Origin: Gillisia mitskevichiae
GTDB taxonomy: Bacteria > Bacteroidota > Bacteroidia > Flavobacteriales > Flavobacteriaceae
Assembly (NCBI RefSeq): GCF_003634585.1
Contig: NZ_RBLG01000001.1
Span: 1,116,001 to 1,180,000, forward strand
DNA length: 64,000 bases
Reading direction: 5' to 3'
Part shown: piece by piece, positions 1 through 8,762 of the stretch
How the letters are laid out: each line of letters starts with the position of its first letter
Position numbering within the stretch: the stretch's first letter is position 1
Notes under the pieces: generated by a model
Told to the model about the DNA's origin: nothing
Seen by the model: the letters and a program-made list of their open reading frames with translations, nothing else
The model's database searches: none
Program-made: the position numbers and the translations under genes

Positions 1-395
1 CGGGAAGGATAGGACAAGATCCTTATATCTTTTGGAATAATTTTGTGCAAGGAAGAGAAAATGCCGGGTTAGGTGTTTTAAATGCATGGACACCAGATAA
101 TACAGGATCAAATATTCCATCTGCTTCCCTTGCATTTAATGATTTAAGAACTTCAGATTATTTATATAGAAAAAACTCTTATTTCAAATTAAGAAATCTT
201 CAATTTGGTTATTCCCTTCCAGAAGAGCTAGTAAATCAATGGGCAGGAATGTCAAGCCTTAGAGTTTATTTTCAAGGAGAGAACTTGTTTTGGTTTACTC
301 CAAATGACTACATAGGTTCAGATCCGGAACGTACAGATGTGAACAGGATCCCTGTACCAACAGTGCTTTCATTAGGACTAAACATTAACTTTTAA
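1..395 (+). CDS. SusC/RagA-type TonB-dependent receptor, C-terminal end (partial)
   Basis: The reading frame is open from the left edge of the window, so only the last 130 or so residues are present. The segment ends in short alternating aromatic strands (YFKLRNLQFGYSLP, LRVYFQGENLFWFTP) and finishes with LGLNINF, the terminal beta-strand pattern of SusC-family outer-membrane barrels. The SusD gene begins 2 bases after the stop codon, which is the standard SusC-SusD order. In this family SusC forms the outer-membrane channel that imports oligosaccharides with energy from TonB. The sugar specificity cannot be read from the fragment. A GTG at 45 is internal and is not a real start. Confidence 0.9.
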   Translation, partial: GRIGQDPYIFWNNFVQGRENAGLGVLNAWTPDNTGSNIPSASLAFNDLRTSDYLYRKNSYFKLRNLQFGYSLPEELVNQWAGMSSLRVYFQGENLFWFTPNDYIGSDPERTDVNRIPVPTVLSLGLNINF

Positions 396-397
396 AA

Positions 398-2152
398 ATG
401 GCAAACATGAAAAATATAAAATTATTAGTAATAGGGATTATGGCGACATTTTTATTGGTTGCATGTTCCAATGACTTTTTAGAATACGAGCCAGAAGGCG
501 TGTTATCTAGCGAAAATGTAGCAACAGCAGAAAATGCAGAAGCCTTAGTGGTTGCTGCTTATGCTGGAATAGCTAATGATGATATGGTTGGACCATTAAC
601 CAGCATGTGGGTTTATGGGAGTGTCCGGTCTGATGATGCCTATAAAGGCGGCGGAGGTCGTGGTGATGTGGATGTAGTAGACAGGTATGAGCAATACAAT
701 TTAACCATTGCCGATGATCCTCTAGATTGGATGGCACCAAGGACCTGGACTAATTACTATGCAGCTATTTCCAGAGCAAATTTTGCTTTAGATGTTATTA
801 ATCAGATTCCTGATGCAGATTATGCAGATAAAACAGTGAGACAAGCAGAACTGAGGTTTTTAAGAGCCCATTCTCATTTTGTGTTAAAGTTGTTGTTTAA
901 GAAGATACCTTATATCACAGAAGGTTTATCACAGGATGAAATTTTAGAGGTTTCAAATGTTATAGATAATGATGTTCTATGGGATAAAATCGCAGACGAT
1001 TTCTTATTTGCATATAATAATTTGCCGCAAGCACAAGATCAGGTAGGAAGAGCAGATAAAAATGCGGCAGCGGCATACTTGGCCAAATTACGCTTGTACC
1101 AAGCATACGAACAAAATGATACACATCAAGTAACCAATATTAATATGTCTCGTTTGCAGGAAGTGGTAGATTACGCAAATGAAGTTTCTGGGGCACTAGA
1201 ATCAGATTACGGGAATAATTACCTAAATGGTTTTGATAATGGTCCGGAATCTATTTGGGCAGCCCAGTTTTCCATTAATGATGGGACCACAGTTGGTAGG
1301 GTGAGTTTTGTGACTGGATTAAATTCCCCACATGGAACCCCTTTGTATGGATGCTGCGGATTTCACTTGGCTAGTCAGAACATGGTGAATGCTTTTAAAA
1401 CCAATAGTGATGGTTTACCGTTTTTAGACACTTTTAATGATAGCAATATATTTAATACGGTAAATGAGGATGGTGAAACGCCACTATCTGCGGGGATCAC
1501 TTTAGATCCTAGAATAGATCATACGGTTGGAATTCCTGGTCGTCCATTTAAATACCGTAATACTGTTTCCACTCCTGGCGACATGATCTATAAGTTTAGT
1601 TGGGCAAGAGATCCGGGTGTTTATGGCTATTTTGGAAACATGAAAGAGCAGCAAGCACCAGATTGTTCCTGTTATGTAAAAGAAGGACCATTTGTAGGAA
1701 CTTCTAAAAATATAGAATTTATTAGATATGCCGATGTGCTTTTATTTAAAGCAGAGGCTTTAATTCAAATGGGACAAGTAGATCAAGGCTTAGATATTAT
1801 TAATCAAATTAGAGCTCGTGCTGCAGCAAGTACTCAAAGACAGCTAGATGCAGGAGCTACAGATCTTTATAAAATGGGAATGTATTCCTTAGGAATGACG
1901 CAGCCGGAAGCTTTTAAAGCTTTAATGTTTGAAAGACGTTTAGAGTTTGGAATGGAAGGGCCTAGATTTTTCGATCTAGTTAGATGGGGAATGGCAGAGC
2001 CTGTTCTTAATGCATATTTAGCTGTTGAAAAAACTAGAAAAGATTTCCTTGCCAATGCTCAGTTTACAGCTGGACGTGATGAATATTACCCTATACCGCA
2101 AAGAGAAATTGATTTTACTGGTGGGTTGTATAGCCAAAACCCTGGATATTAA
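398..2152 (+). CDS. RagB/SusD family nutrient-uptake outer-membrane lipoprotein
   Basis: This 584-residue protein starts with a lipoprotein signal peptide ending in LVAC (Cys23). After it come the helical N-terminal half and the C-terminal SusD domain typical of the family. The C-terminal part has the familiar features: an IRYADVLLFKAEAL stretch, an INQIRARAA helix, a FERRLEFGMEGPRFFDLVRWG block, and an end of the form YYPIPQREID...QNPGY. SusD proteins sit on the cell surface and cap the SusC channel to capture glycans. It lies 2 bases downstream of the SusC end and is followed by a strong terminator, so it is the last gene of that transcript. The substrate is not evident. Confidence 0.96.
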   Translation: MANMKNIKLLVIGIMATFLLVACSNDFLEYEPEGVLSSENVATAENAEALVVAAYAGIANDDMVGPLTSMWVYGSVRSDDAYKGGGGRGDVDVVDRYEQYNLTIADDPLDWMAPRTWTNYYAAISRANFALDVINQIPDADYADKTVRQAELRFLRAHSHFVLKLLFKKIPYITEGLSQDEILEVSNVIDNDVLWDKIADDFLFAYNNLPQAQDQVGRADKNAAAAYLAKLRLYQAYEQNDTHQVTNINMSRLQEVVDYANEVSGALESDYGNNYLNGFDNGPESIWAAQFSINDGTTVGRVSFVTGLNSPHGTPLYGCCGFHLASQNMVNAFKTNSDGLPFLDTFNDSNIFNTVNEDGETPLSAGITLDPRIDHTVGIPGRPFKYRNTVSTPGDMIYKFSWARDPGVYGYFGNMKEQQAPDCSCYVKEGPFVGTSKNIEFIRYADVLLFKAEALIQMGQVDQGLDIINQIRARAAASTQRQLDAGATDLYKMGMYSLGMTQPEAFKALMFERRLEFGMEGPRFFDLVRWGMAEPVLNAYLAVEKTRKDFLANAQFTAGRDEYYPIPQREIDFTGGLYSQNPGY

Positions 2153-2199
2153 GTTAAATCATGAAGTTTAGTGAATTTTTGAATTAGTTTTTTTATTTT

Positions 2200-2230
2200 A
2201 AGAGAGGGTTAATTAAGCCCTCTCTTTTTT
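2200..2230 (+). terminator. Intrinsic terminator after susD
   Basis: An AGAGAGGG arm (2201-2208) pairs with CCCTCTCT (2218-2225) and is followed by a T run. It closes the SusC-SusD transcript and suggests that the sugar kinase downstream has its own promoter or depends on readthrough. Confidence 0.85.
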
Positions 2231-2249
2231 ATATTTTAAATGAATAAGT

Positions 2250-3134
2250 ATGTCTAATGTTGTTTGTTTCGGAGAAGTATTATGGGATGTGTTCCCTACA
2301 CACAAGAAAATTGGTGGGGCTCCATTAAATGTAGCCTTACGAACTCAATCATTTAACAACGAAGTTGCTATGATTAGTAGTGTTGGTAATGATAAGCGAG
2401 GTAAAATGCTTTTAGAATTCATCTCTCAAAATGGTGTGAATATAGATCACATCCAAGTAAATGAAAAGTTTAAAACCGGAAAGGTTAAAGTGATGCTTAA
2501 TGAAAAGGGATCGGCTTCTTATGATATTGATTTCCCTAGGGCTTGGGATAATATTGTAGTTACCGAAAAAGCAATCGATCTGGTTGAAAAATCTGATGCC
2601 TTTGTTTATGGAAGTTTAGTAGCAAGGAATGATGTTTCCAAGAACACCTTATTTACTCTTTTAGAGCATGCTAATTATAATGTTTTCGATCTAAATCTTC
2701 GCTCTCCTTATTATACAAAAGAGGTATTAATTCATTTAATGAATAAAGCAGATTTTATTAAATTTAATGATGATGAGTTGTTCGAGGTTAGTGTTTATCT
2801 AGATTCCAAATACCGCTCTATGGAGCAAAACATAAGCTATATAGCAGAAAAGACAAATACTAAGCACATTTGTGTAACTAAAGGTCATCATGGAGCTGTG
2901 CTTCTTTACGATGATAAATTTTATTATAATAGTGGCTATTTAATAAAAGTTGTAGATACTGTTGGTGCGGGAGATTCCTTTTTGGGATCATTAATTAGTC
3001 AATTACTAAACAAGATAGATCCACAGGAAGCAATAGAATTTGCTTGCGCTGTCGGGGCATTAGTAGCACAAAATGAAGGTGCTAATCCTAAATTATTACC
3101 CGCAGATATAGATGCATTTATTAATCCAGTTTAA
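2250..3134 (+). CDS. PfkB-family carbohydrate kinase (fructokinase-like)
   Basis: The protein has 294 residues, the normal length for ribokinase/PfkB kinases. The N-terminal GEVLWDVFP followed by IGGAPLNVA is the sugar-binding signature seen in fructokinases. Near the C-terminus, VDTVGAGDSFLGSL is the PfkB signature with the catalytic Asp of GAGD. Such enzymes phosphorylate a free sugar in the cytoplasm with ATP. It lies 97 bp after the SusD gene on the same strand. This is consistent with a fructose-containing glycan (for example levan, inulin or sucrose) being the substrate of the locus, but that is inference. The terminator in between means co-transcription is not assured. Confidence 0.88.
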   Translation: MSNVVCFGEVLWDVFPTHKKIGGAPLNVALRTQSFNNEVAMISSVGNDKRGKMLLEFISQNGVNIDHIQVNEKFKTGKVKVMLNEKGSASYDIDFPRAWDNIVVTEKAIDLVEKSDAFVYGSLVARNDVSKNTLFTLLEHANYNVFDLNLRSPYYTKEVLIHLMNKADFIKFNDDELFEVSVYLDSKYRSMEQNISYIAEKTNTKHICVTKGHHGAVLLYDDKFYYNSGYLIKVVDTVGAGDSFLGSLISQLLNKIDPQEAIEFACAVGALVAQNEGANPKLLPADIDAFINPV

Positions 3135-3298
3135 TATGGTAAATATGTTATAGAATTATATTAATAAGTTAGCATTATATCAGCTTTGGTTTTTTTTCAT
3201 TTCATGAAATCACTCTTAGCTTTGGCAAATTAAATCTTAGGTGTTGGTGAAATACTTGTATTTAGAAATGCTTTTATTTGTAGCAGTTACAACTACGT

Positions 3299-3330
3299 AA
3301 AACCCTTTCAGGAAACTGAAAGGGTTTTTT
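3299..3330 (+). terminator. Terminator with GAAA tetraloop after the sugar kinase
   Basis: A 13-bp perfect stem (3299-3311 with 3316-3328) is closed by a GAAA loop and flanked by A and T runs. It can work in both directions, serving the kinase on the plus strand and the HTH gene on the minus strand. Confidence 0.88.
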
Positions 3331-3359
3331 GATTATGTGAATTTACTGAAAATAAAGAC

Positions 3360-3551
3360 CTATTCATTCTGAAAAATTTCTTCGATACTCATATTGAATA
3401 ATTTGGAAATTTTAAAGGCTAATGGTAAACTCGGATCAAATTTTCCTTTTTCAATAGCATTGATGGTTTGTCTGGAAACATCCACCTTTTCGGCAAGCTG
3501 CTGTTGAGTTAGCTCGTGTTCTGCTCTTAGTATTTTTATCTTGTTTTTCAT
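3360..3551 (-). CDS. Small XRE-family helix-turn-helix regulator
   Basis: The 63-residue protein is almost entirely one HTH domain. LTQQQLAEKVDVSRQTI (about residues 14-30) is the classic Cro/CI recognition pattern and INAIEKGKFDPSLPLAFKIS completes the domain. It resembles the small YgzD-type regulators found next to short membrane proteins. Its start overlaps the end of the upstream membrane-protein gene by 4 bases, so the two are translationally coupled. Paired palindromes upstream of the operon (see the operator entry) suggest autoregulation. The signal sensed is unknown. Confidence 0.9.
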   Translation of the reverse strand: MKNKIKILRAEHELTQQQLAEKVDVSRQTINAIEKGKFDPSLPLAFKISKLFNMSIEEIFQNE

Positions 3552-3961
3552 CGGTATCTTGAAGTTCCAATTAATACTCCAGCAAAATAGGTGATCCCAA
3601 TAAGGATCACCAAATGGGAGATCTCTGCATTATAACTAATAAGATTGGTTTGATCTAAAGAAGAATAAGCAAGGCCGGCCACTACAGCTAATCCAAGCGC
3701 GATTCCCATAGCTTCTAATTGGATCTTACGTTGTAGCTCATCTAAGCCTTTAAGATGTTTTATATTGGCGAGGATCATTCCTATCCCTACTAAGAAATTT
3801 AATAGAATTGCTAATCCGCTTAGAAGGCTATTTCCTTCCCATAGAAATAAAGATCCAAAACTGCTTATTGCCATAGTTACTAACCAAGCTCCAGTCCATA
3901 ATGCCAAATTAATAGTATTCTTTTTTGTGAGCTCTGCTCGCGGTTTTGATTTTTCTTTCAT
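3548..3961 (-). CDS. Four-helix membrane protein paired with the HTH regulator
   Basis: This 137-residue protein has a basic N-terminus and four hydrophobic segments at about residues 17-40, 46-67, 83-103 and 115-134. Between the second and third lies a charged motif, LKGLDELQRKIQLEAM, which recurs in small flavobacterial membrane proteins encoded beside XRE regulators. No enzymatic motif is visible. It is the first gene of a two-gene operon with the HTH gene. A likely idea is that the membrane protein senses or modulates something for the regulator, but nothing in the sequence proves this. Confidence 0.8.
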   Translation of the reverse strand: MKEKSKPRAELTKKNTINLALWTGAWLVTMAISSFGSLFLWEGNSLLSGLAILLNFLVGIGMILANIKHLKGLDELQRKIQLEAMGIALGLAVVAGLAYSSLDQTNLISYNAEISHLVILIGITYFAGVLIGTSRYR

Positions 3962-3979
3962 GATAAATATAATTTTAAT

Positions 3980-4057
3980 GTAAAGTTTGTTTTACAAATA
4001 TAAACCTAAAATTGAATTATGGAAAGTTTTAGTTACAAAAAGTAAATAAAACTTTAC
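3980..4057 (-). promoter_or_regulatory. Promoter with two identical-arm operator palindromes
   Basis: On the minus strand a TATATTTG -7 element lies at 3995-4002. Two dyads of the same design, GTAAA-N6-TTTAC, lie at 3980-3995 and 4042-4057. The first overlaps the expected transcription start and the second lies upstream. Their centres are 62 bp apart, about six helical turns. The arrangement fits repression, possibly with looping, by the XRE protein encoded in the operon. No good -33 TTG was found. Confidence 0.55.
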
Positions 4058-4221
4058 TTTTTGATTGTTTTTACTAGTTTAAACGAGCACTAGAATTAGT
4101 TTTAATGTATCTAAGAAAATCAGATTATGAGTAGACATGGAGCTTTTAAGCTTGATCTCTATAAAAATTTTTGAATAAAGAGTAGGAATTTCATAAATTT
4201 AAATCCAACTAAAACTTAATT

Positions 4222-4548
4222 ATGGGAAAATTTGAGATCAAAAAAGACAAGGCAGGAGAATTTAGATTTAATTTAAAAGCCAGCAATGGCCAGATTATTT
4301 TAAGTAGTGAAGGCTATAAAGCTAAACCATCATGTATGAATGGAATAGAATCTGTTAAAAAGAATTCACAAAAGGATTCTAATTTCGAAAGAAAAGATGC
4401 TAATGGAAAGTATCGTTTCAACTTAAAATCTACAAATAGCCAAGTTATCGGTACTAGTGAGTCTTATACTTCTTCTGCGGCTATGGAAAATGGAATTGCT
4501 TCAGTAATGAAAAATGCCCCTGAAGCAGATGTAGTGGATAATAGTTAA
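4222..4548 (+). CDS. YegP-like protein with two DUF1508 repeats
   Basis: The 108-residue protein consists of two copies of a module of about 50 residues. Each has the pattern F-x-x-K/R-x-x-x-G-x-[YF]-R-F-N-L-K, then a Q-I/V block, then a serine-rich turn and a helix ending NGI-x-S-V-x-K-N. This is the YegP/DUF1508 family, whose duplicated form is common in bacteria and whose function is unknown. It starts at an ATG in an otherwise AT-rich leader and is followed directly by a clear terminator, so it is transcribed alone. It has no signal peptide and should be cytoplasmic. Confidence 0.9.
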   Translation: MGKFEIKKDKAGEFRFNLKASNGQIILSSEGYKAKPSCMNGIESVKKNSQKDSNFERKDANGKYRFNLKSTNSQVIGTSESYTSSAAMENGIASVMKNAPEADVVDNS

Positions 4549-4572
4549 TATTTAATTGCAATACATAAATAC

Positions 4573-4600
4573 ACCACCTTTATTAAGGTGGTTTTTTTTT
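4573..4600 (+). terminator. Terminator after the YegP-like gene
   Basis: ACCACCTT (4573-4580), a TATT loop and AAGGTGGT (4585-4592) are followed by a run of eight more T residues. Confidence 0.92.
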
Positions 4601-4748
4601 ATTTCAACAAAATTATAAATTTTTAAATATTAGAGATTTATCGGTTAATAACCTCTTGATAAATCACTTTTAATTATCTTCTAAACAGTGATTTATATCT
4701 AGTCTTATCATTAAATTGTTTGCATTAACAACAATAAATATTTAAGAT

Positions 4749-7700
4749 TTGGGGCACACTAAATTGAAAATATTTCTTGCCAGTTCACTTATTTTATTGG
4801 GGAATGCAATAAGTGATTGCATGGCGCAGGAAGTAGTAGGAATAGAAAAACTTACCGAGGTAAATGGAAGTTTTCAGAAGATAAATGAAATTCAGCAAGA
4901 TAGTATTGGCAATCTTTGGATCGCTTCAGACGATCATGTGCAACGCTATAATTCCTTCTTTTCAGAATTTTATTCGCAATTTAAAGGGATGCCCGAAAAT
5001 GCAGGGCAAATAAATACGTTATTTATAGATTCCCAAAACCGAATTTGGACTGGGACAGAGAACGGATTATATCTCTATGATCCTGAAAAAAATACTTTTT
5101 TAGCTATTCCTTCGGAAAGAGCTAATCTACAAACGAATGTACAACAGATAGCCGAAGATGAATTAGGGAAAATTTGGGTTGGCTCTACAAATGGGATCTG
5201 GAACTATACCAACGGTCAAATTGTGCTTATTTCTCCATTTCCTTCAAAGCAGTCTGTACATGATCTGGCTCCTGTGAATGATAGAATCGTGTTTGGAACT
5301 TCAAAAGGATTGTTCAGTTTAAATAAAAATAGCGGGCAGTATAAAAAAATTCCACTTTTAAGTTATAAAGATTTTAATATAAAAAGTATTCTCTTCACCG
5401 GAGAGTTCTATTTAATAGGCACCCAAGAAAACGGACTTTATAAAACAGATAAGAATTTTAGCAATCCAGAAAAAGTTTATAGTCTTCCATATTCCACTCA
5501 AAAAACTGCTATCGCAGATATTTCTATAGATAAACTGGGGAATGTTTATTTAGCTTCTAATGGAGATGGCTTATTGATCTTAAATAAAAATCTACAACTG
5601 GCCTCTCACTATTTACAGCAAGAAAATAACAATCTTTCTTTATCTGATAATAGTTTGAATGGTTTGTTTCTGGATAAACACAATACCCTTTGGGTTTCCA
5701 CGGAATCTGGACAGATTAACTCCATCAATTTAAAACAGAACAATTTTGAATTTTTGCGTCATGACCCTAAAAAATATAGCAGCCTTGCAGATAATTTTAC
5801 AACTGCTATAGAACAAGATAAGAATGGGAATGTATGGTTTGGAACTAGGCAAGGTTTAAGCGTTTGGAATAGGCGTTCAGATTCTTGGCAGCATTTAAAA
5901 AACCTTTCATTTAAGTATCAAAGCAAAATTCCAGATGTTATTAAAGATCTGCAATCAGATGATATGCATATGTGGGTTGCGACTTTTAATGATGGACTTT
6001 ACAAGATCAATATCAATACATTTTTAAGAGCTCAATATTCTACAGATGCCCTACATAAAACCGGGCTTCAAAAAGTGAATGCTTTATTAGTAGACACCAA
6101 TAAAAATGTCTGGGCTGGCGGCGAAGATGGGAATCTAACTAGGATTAGCCCAAATAACGAGATTAAAAGTTTCTCTTTACAAGGCATAAGTGCAATGGCT
6201 CAATTGGCGAATGGGAATGTGTTAGCCGCTGGAAAGAATGGGGTGTTTAATATTCATACGGGAGCAAATACATTTCAGCCCATCACGAAACTGGACCCGA
6301 ATACTAAAAATCTGCCTTATTTTAATATCAATACAATTAATGAAACCTTATCTGGAGAAATAGTGTTGGCAACAGAGGGAGCAGGAATTGTTATTTATAA
6401 TCCTGAAACTGGTTCTGTAAAAGTGATCAATGTAAAATCTGGATTACCTTCCAATAGAATTCAAGGTTTGTTGATCTATGGTAGGAATGAAATTTGGGCA
6501 GGAACCAATAAAGGCTTAGTGAATTTTGTAATAGAGGATGATCCAACAATTCGAGTTTTCGATAAAGATGACGGATTATTAAGCGCCGTATTTACGAGAG
6601 GAAGCTTTGCACAATTAGAAAATAAACTGGCATTTGGAACCTTAAAAGGCGTAAGTGTTTTTAATCCGATTAAATTAAAAAGCAAACCGGAAACTGTTCC
6701 TAATATCTTGTTCGGTTCATTAGATGTGAGGTCTAAGAAGAAAAGAACAAAGTCTTTGGCTAATTTTAGCTCTGGTAAGAATTTAAAGTTAGAGACATAT
6801 GAGAACTCTTTTCATATAAAATTCTACGGAATGACTCCTGGAGATTATTCTCAATTGGCCTATTCCTGGAAGCTGGAAGGTTTGGATACAGAATGGTCTG
6901 AACCAAGCACTATAAATGAAGCAAATTATGCAAACCTTGCTCCAGGAAATTACACATTTTTAGTGAAAGCTAAAAAGGCAAATGGACCATGGAGCTCTGT
7001 AAAGGAAATTTCAATGAATATTGCAGCTCCTTGGTGGGCATCTCCAAGCGCATATATCATCTTCGGAATAATATTATTGGCACTTATAGGGCTTCCGTTC
7101 TATCTTTTCAGAATATATAAAAAGAAAGAAAACAAAGCTGCACGATCTAAATTTTACAGCAATCTGAATCAGGAGATCGGCACGCCGTTGAATATTATAC
7201 TAACCTCTTTAGATTCTATTGCTGAAGAAGAGTCTAAAGCGAAACATCGTTTAAAGAATACGGTTAATAGACTTAGGGTATTATTAGAGCCTATTTTAAA
7301 TTTTCAAACTTCAAACTTTAGCAAGTTTAATGCTGATCCCGTGATCTCTAAAATTACCCTTGATACTTATTTTGATGAATTGATCAAGGATTTTGAGCCG
7401 CTGCTTCGCCAAAAACAATTGGAGATCATTGTAAATAACCAATGGAGCCAGAAATTCTTTTATTATGATGCAGATAATTTGAATAAGATCTTTTTTAATC
7501 TTATTTCTAGTGCTATCAAATATTCTTTTGAAAATGGTAAAATAATCATCAACCTAATTGGCACAAATAAGGGAGATCTTAAAATACAAGTTGCAGATAA
7601 TGGTTTAGGATTGCCAAGAGAAGATCAAAAGTTGATTAAAGATTACTACAGAAGCTCTAGAAATAGGCTAGTGACAGAAAATTCTGAGCATAATAACTTA

Positions 7701-8753
7701 TTATATGTTAAAGATTTTATAGATAAACTTGGTGGAACCATCGTCTTTGAAAGCAGCAAAAATCAAGGAACAACATTTACTATGATCCTAAAAAATCATA
7801 ATGATAACGAGATAGTTAAGGCAACTAAAACTTTAGAGATAAAGGAGAAACAACAGCAGGTAATGGTTTCTGAAGAAGAGTCAGAAGTGGAGGCTACTCC
7901 AGATTTAAAAACTGTTTCTTTTAATAAAAATATTGAGGTTAGTGAGAGTTCTGATTGGGAATTAGAATCAAGAAATAAGATCACTTCAGAAGAGATCCGG
8001 ATCCTGATAGTGGAGAATAATGAGGAACTTAGAAATGTATTTGTTCGAACCTTCAAGAAATTGGGTGAAGTTTTCTATGCTAAAAATGGTTTGGAGGCTT
8101 ATGAGATTGCGAGTAGGATTATACCAAATGCAATTATAAGCAACTTTGAAATGCCGGGAATGGATGGGATCACTTTTTATAATGCGATCAAGGAAAATTC
8201 AGACTTAAAAAATGTTCCTGTATTTATGATGCTTACGCAGGAAGAAAGAACGGAATTAATTATAGAGGAGCCATTAGGATCACTACAACTAATTGAGAAA
8301 CCAATAAACTTAGAGATTTTACTGGAAATAGTTGAGGAGAAAACAAGCCTTTCTAGTTCTCAGCCCTTCGTAAATACCAAGCTAAGTGAACGTAACAGCA
8401 ATTTGCTGAAAGGAGGTTTGGATGATAAATTTATCACCAATCTAGAAGCAATTATCCTTCAAAATATACAGGATAGTAGTTTTACTGTAGAAGATCTAAG
8501 CAAAGCTGTTGGAATGTCTAGTAATTCCTTCTATTTAAAACTGAAAAAATCTAACGGGCTTACTCCATTAGATTTTATTAATAGAACCAAGTTGGCATAT
8601 GCTAGATCGCTTATTAATAATGGAGAGTCAGATCTTTCTGCAGTAGCCAGACAGTCTGGTTTTCAGAATAAAGATATTTTCTTTTCTTCCTTTAAAAAGC
8701 ATTTTGGTTTTATGCCTGGGACAATAATTCAAAAAAATGAATCTAGGGAATAA
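4749..8753 (+). CDS. HTCS-type hybrid regulator with degenerate kinase and receiver domains
   Basis: The 1334-residue protein has the layout of a hybrid two-component system regulator. It has a signal peptide, a periplasmic beta-propeller (repeats such as NRIWTGTENGLYLYD), a Y_Y_Y domain at about 705-755 and a membrane helix at about 765-790. Kinase-like, ATPase-like and receiver-like domains follow, and an AraC-type HTH forms the last 105 or so residues. The key phosphotransfer residues are missing. The H-box reads NLNQEIGTPLN with Gln808 instead of His. The N-box has Ser921 instead of Asn. The G2 box is not glycine-rich. The receiver has Asn1132 where the phospho-accepting Asp belongs, and ENN in place of the acidic pair. 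The HTH looks intact. The start is TTG at 4749 or TTG at 4764; both give a signal peptide. Confidence 0.93.
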   Translation: MGHTKLKIFLASSLILLGNAISDCMAQEVVGIEKLTEVNGSFQKINEIQQDSIGNLWIASDDHVQRYNSFFSEFYSQFKGMPENAGQINTLFIDSQNRIWTGTENGLYLYDPEKNTFLAIPSERANLQTNVQQIAEDELGKIWVGSTNGIWNYTNGQIVLISPFPSKQSVHDLAPVNDRIVFGTSKGLFSLNKNSGQYKKIPLLSYKDFNIKSILFTGEFYLIGTQENGLYKTDKNFSNPEKVYSLPYSTQKTAIADISIDKLGNVYLASNGDGLLILNKNLQLASHYLQQENNNLSLSDNSLNGLFLDKHNTLWVSTESGQINSINLKQNNFEFLRHDPKKYSSLADNFTTAIEQDKNGNVWFGTRQGLSVWNRRSDSWQHLKNLSFKYQSKIPDVIKDLQSDDMHMWVATFNDGLYKININTFLRAQYSTDALHKTGLQKVNALLVDTNKNVWAGGEDGNLTRISPNNEIKSFSLQGISAMAQLANGNVLAAGKNGVFNIHTGANTFQPITKLDPNTKNLPYFNINTINETLSGEIVLATEGAGIVIYNPETGSVKVINVKSGLPSNRIQGLLIYGRNEIWAGTNKGLVNFVIEDDPTIRVFDKDDGLLSAVFTRGSFAQLENKLAFGTLKGVSVFNPIKLKSKPETVPNILFGSLDVRSKKKRTKSLANFSSGKNLKLETYENSFHIKFYGMTPGDYSQLAYSWKLEGLDTEWSEPSTINEANYANLAPGNYTFLVKAKKANGPWSSVKEISMNIAAPWWASPSAYIIFGIILLALIGLPFYLFRIYKKKENKAARSKFYSNLNQEIGTPLNIILTSLDSIAEEESKAKHRLKNTVNRLRVLLEPILNFQTSNFSKFNADPVISKITLDTYFDELIKDFEPLLRQKQLEIIVNNQWSQKFFYYDADNLNKIFFNLISSAIKYSFENGKIIINLIGTNKGDLKIQVADNGLGLPREDQKLIKDYYRSSRNRLVTENSEHNNLLYVKDFIDKLGGTIVFESSKNQGTTFTMILKNHNDNEIVKATKTLEIKEKQQQVMVSEEESEVEATPDLKTVSFNKNIEVSESSDWELESRNKITSEEIRILIVENNEELRNVFVRTFKKLGEVFYAKNGLEAYEIASRIIPNAIISNFEMPGMDGITFYNAIKENSDLKNVPVFMMLTQEERTELIIEEPLGSLQLIEKPINLEILLEIVEEKTSLSSSQPFVNTKLSERNSNLLKGGLDDKFITNLEAIILQNIQDSSFTVEDLSKAVGMSSNSFYLKLKKSNGLTPLDFINRTKLAYARSLINNGESDLSAVARQSGFQNKDIFFSSFKKHFGFMPGTIIQKNESRE

Positions 8754-8762
8754 TTGAAGTTA

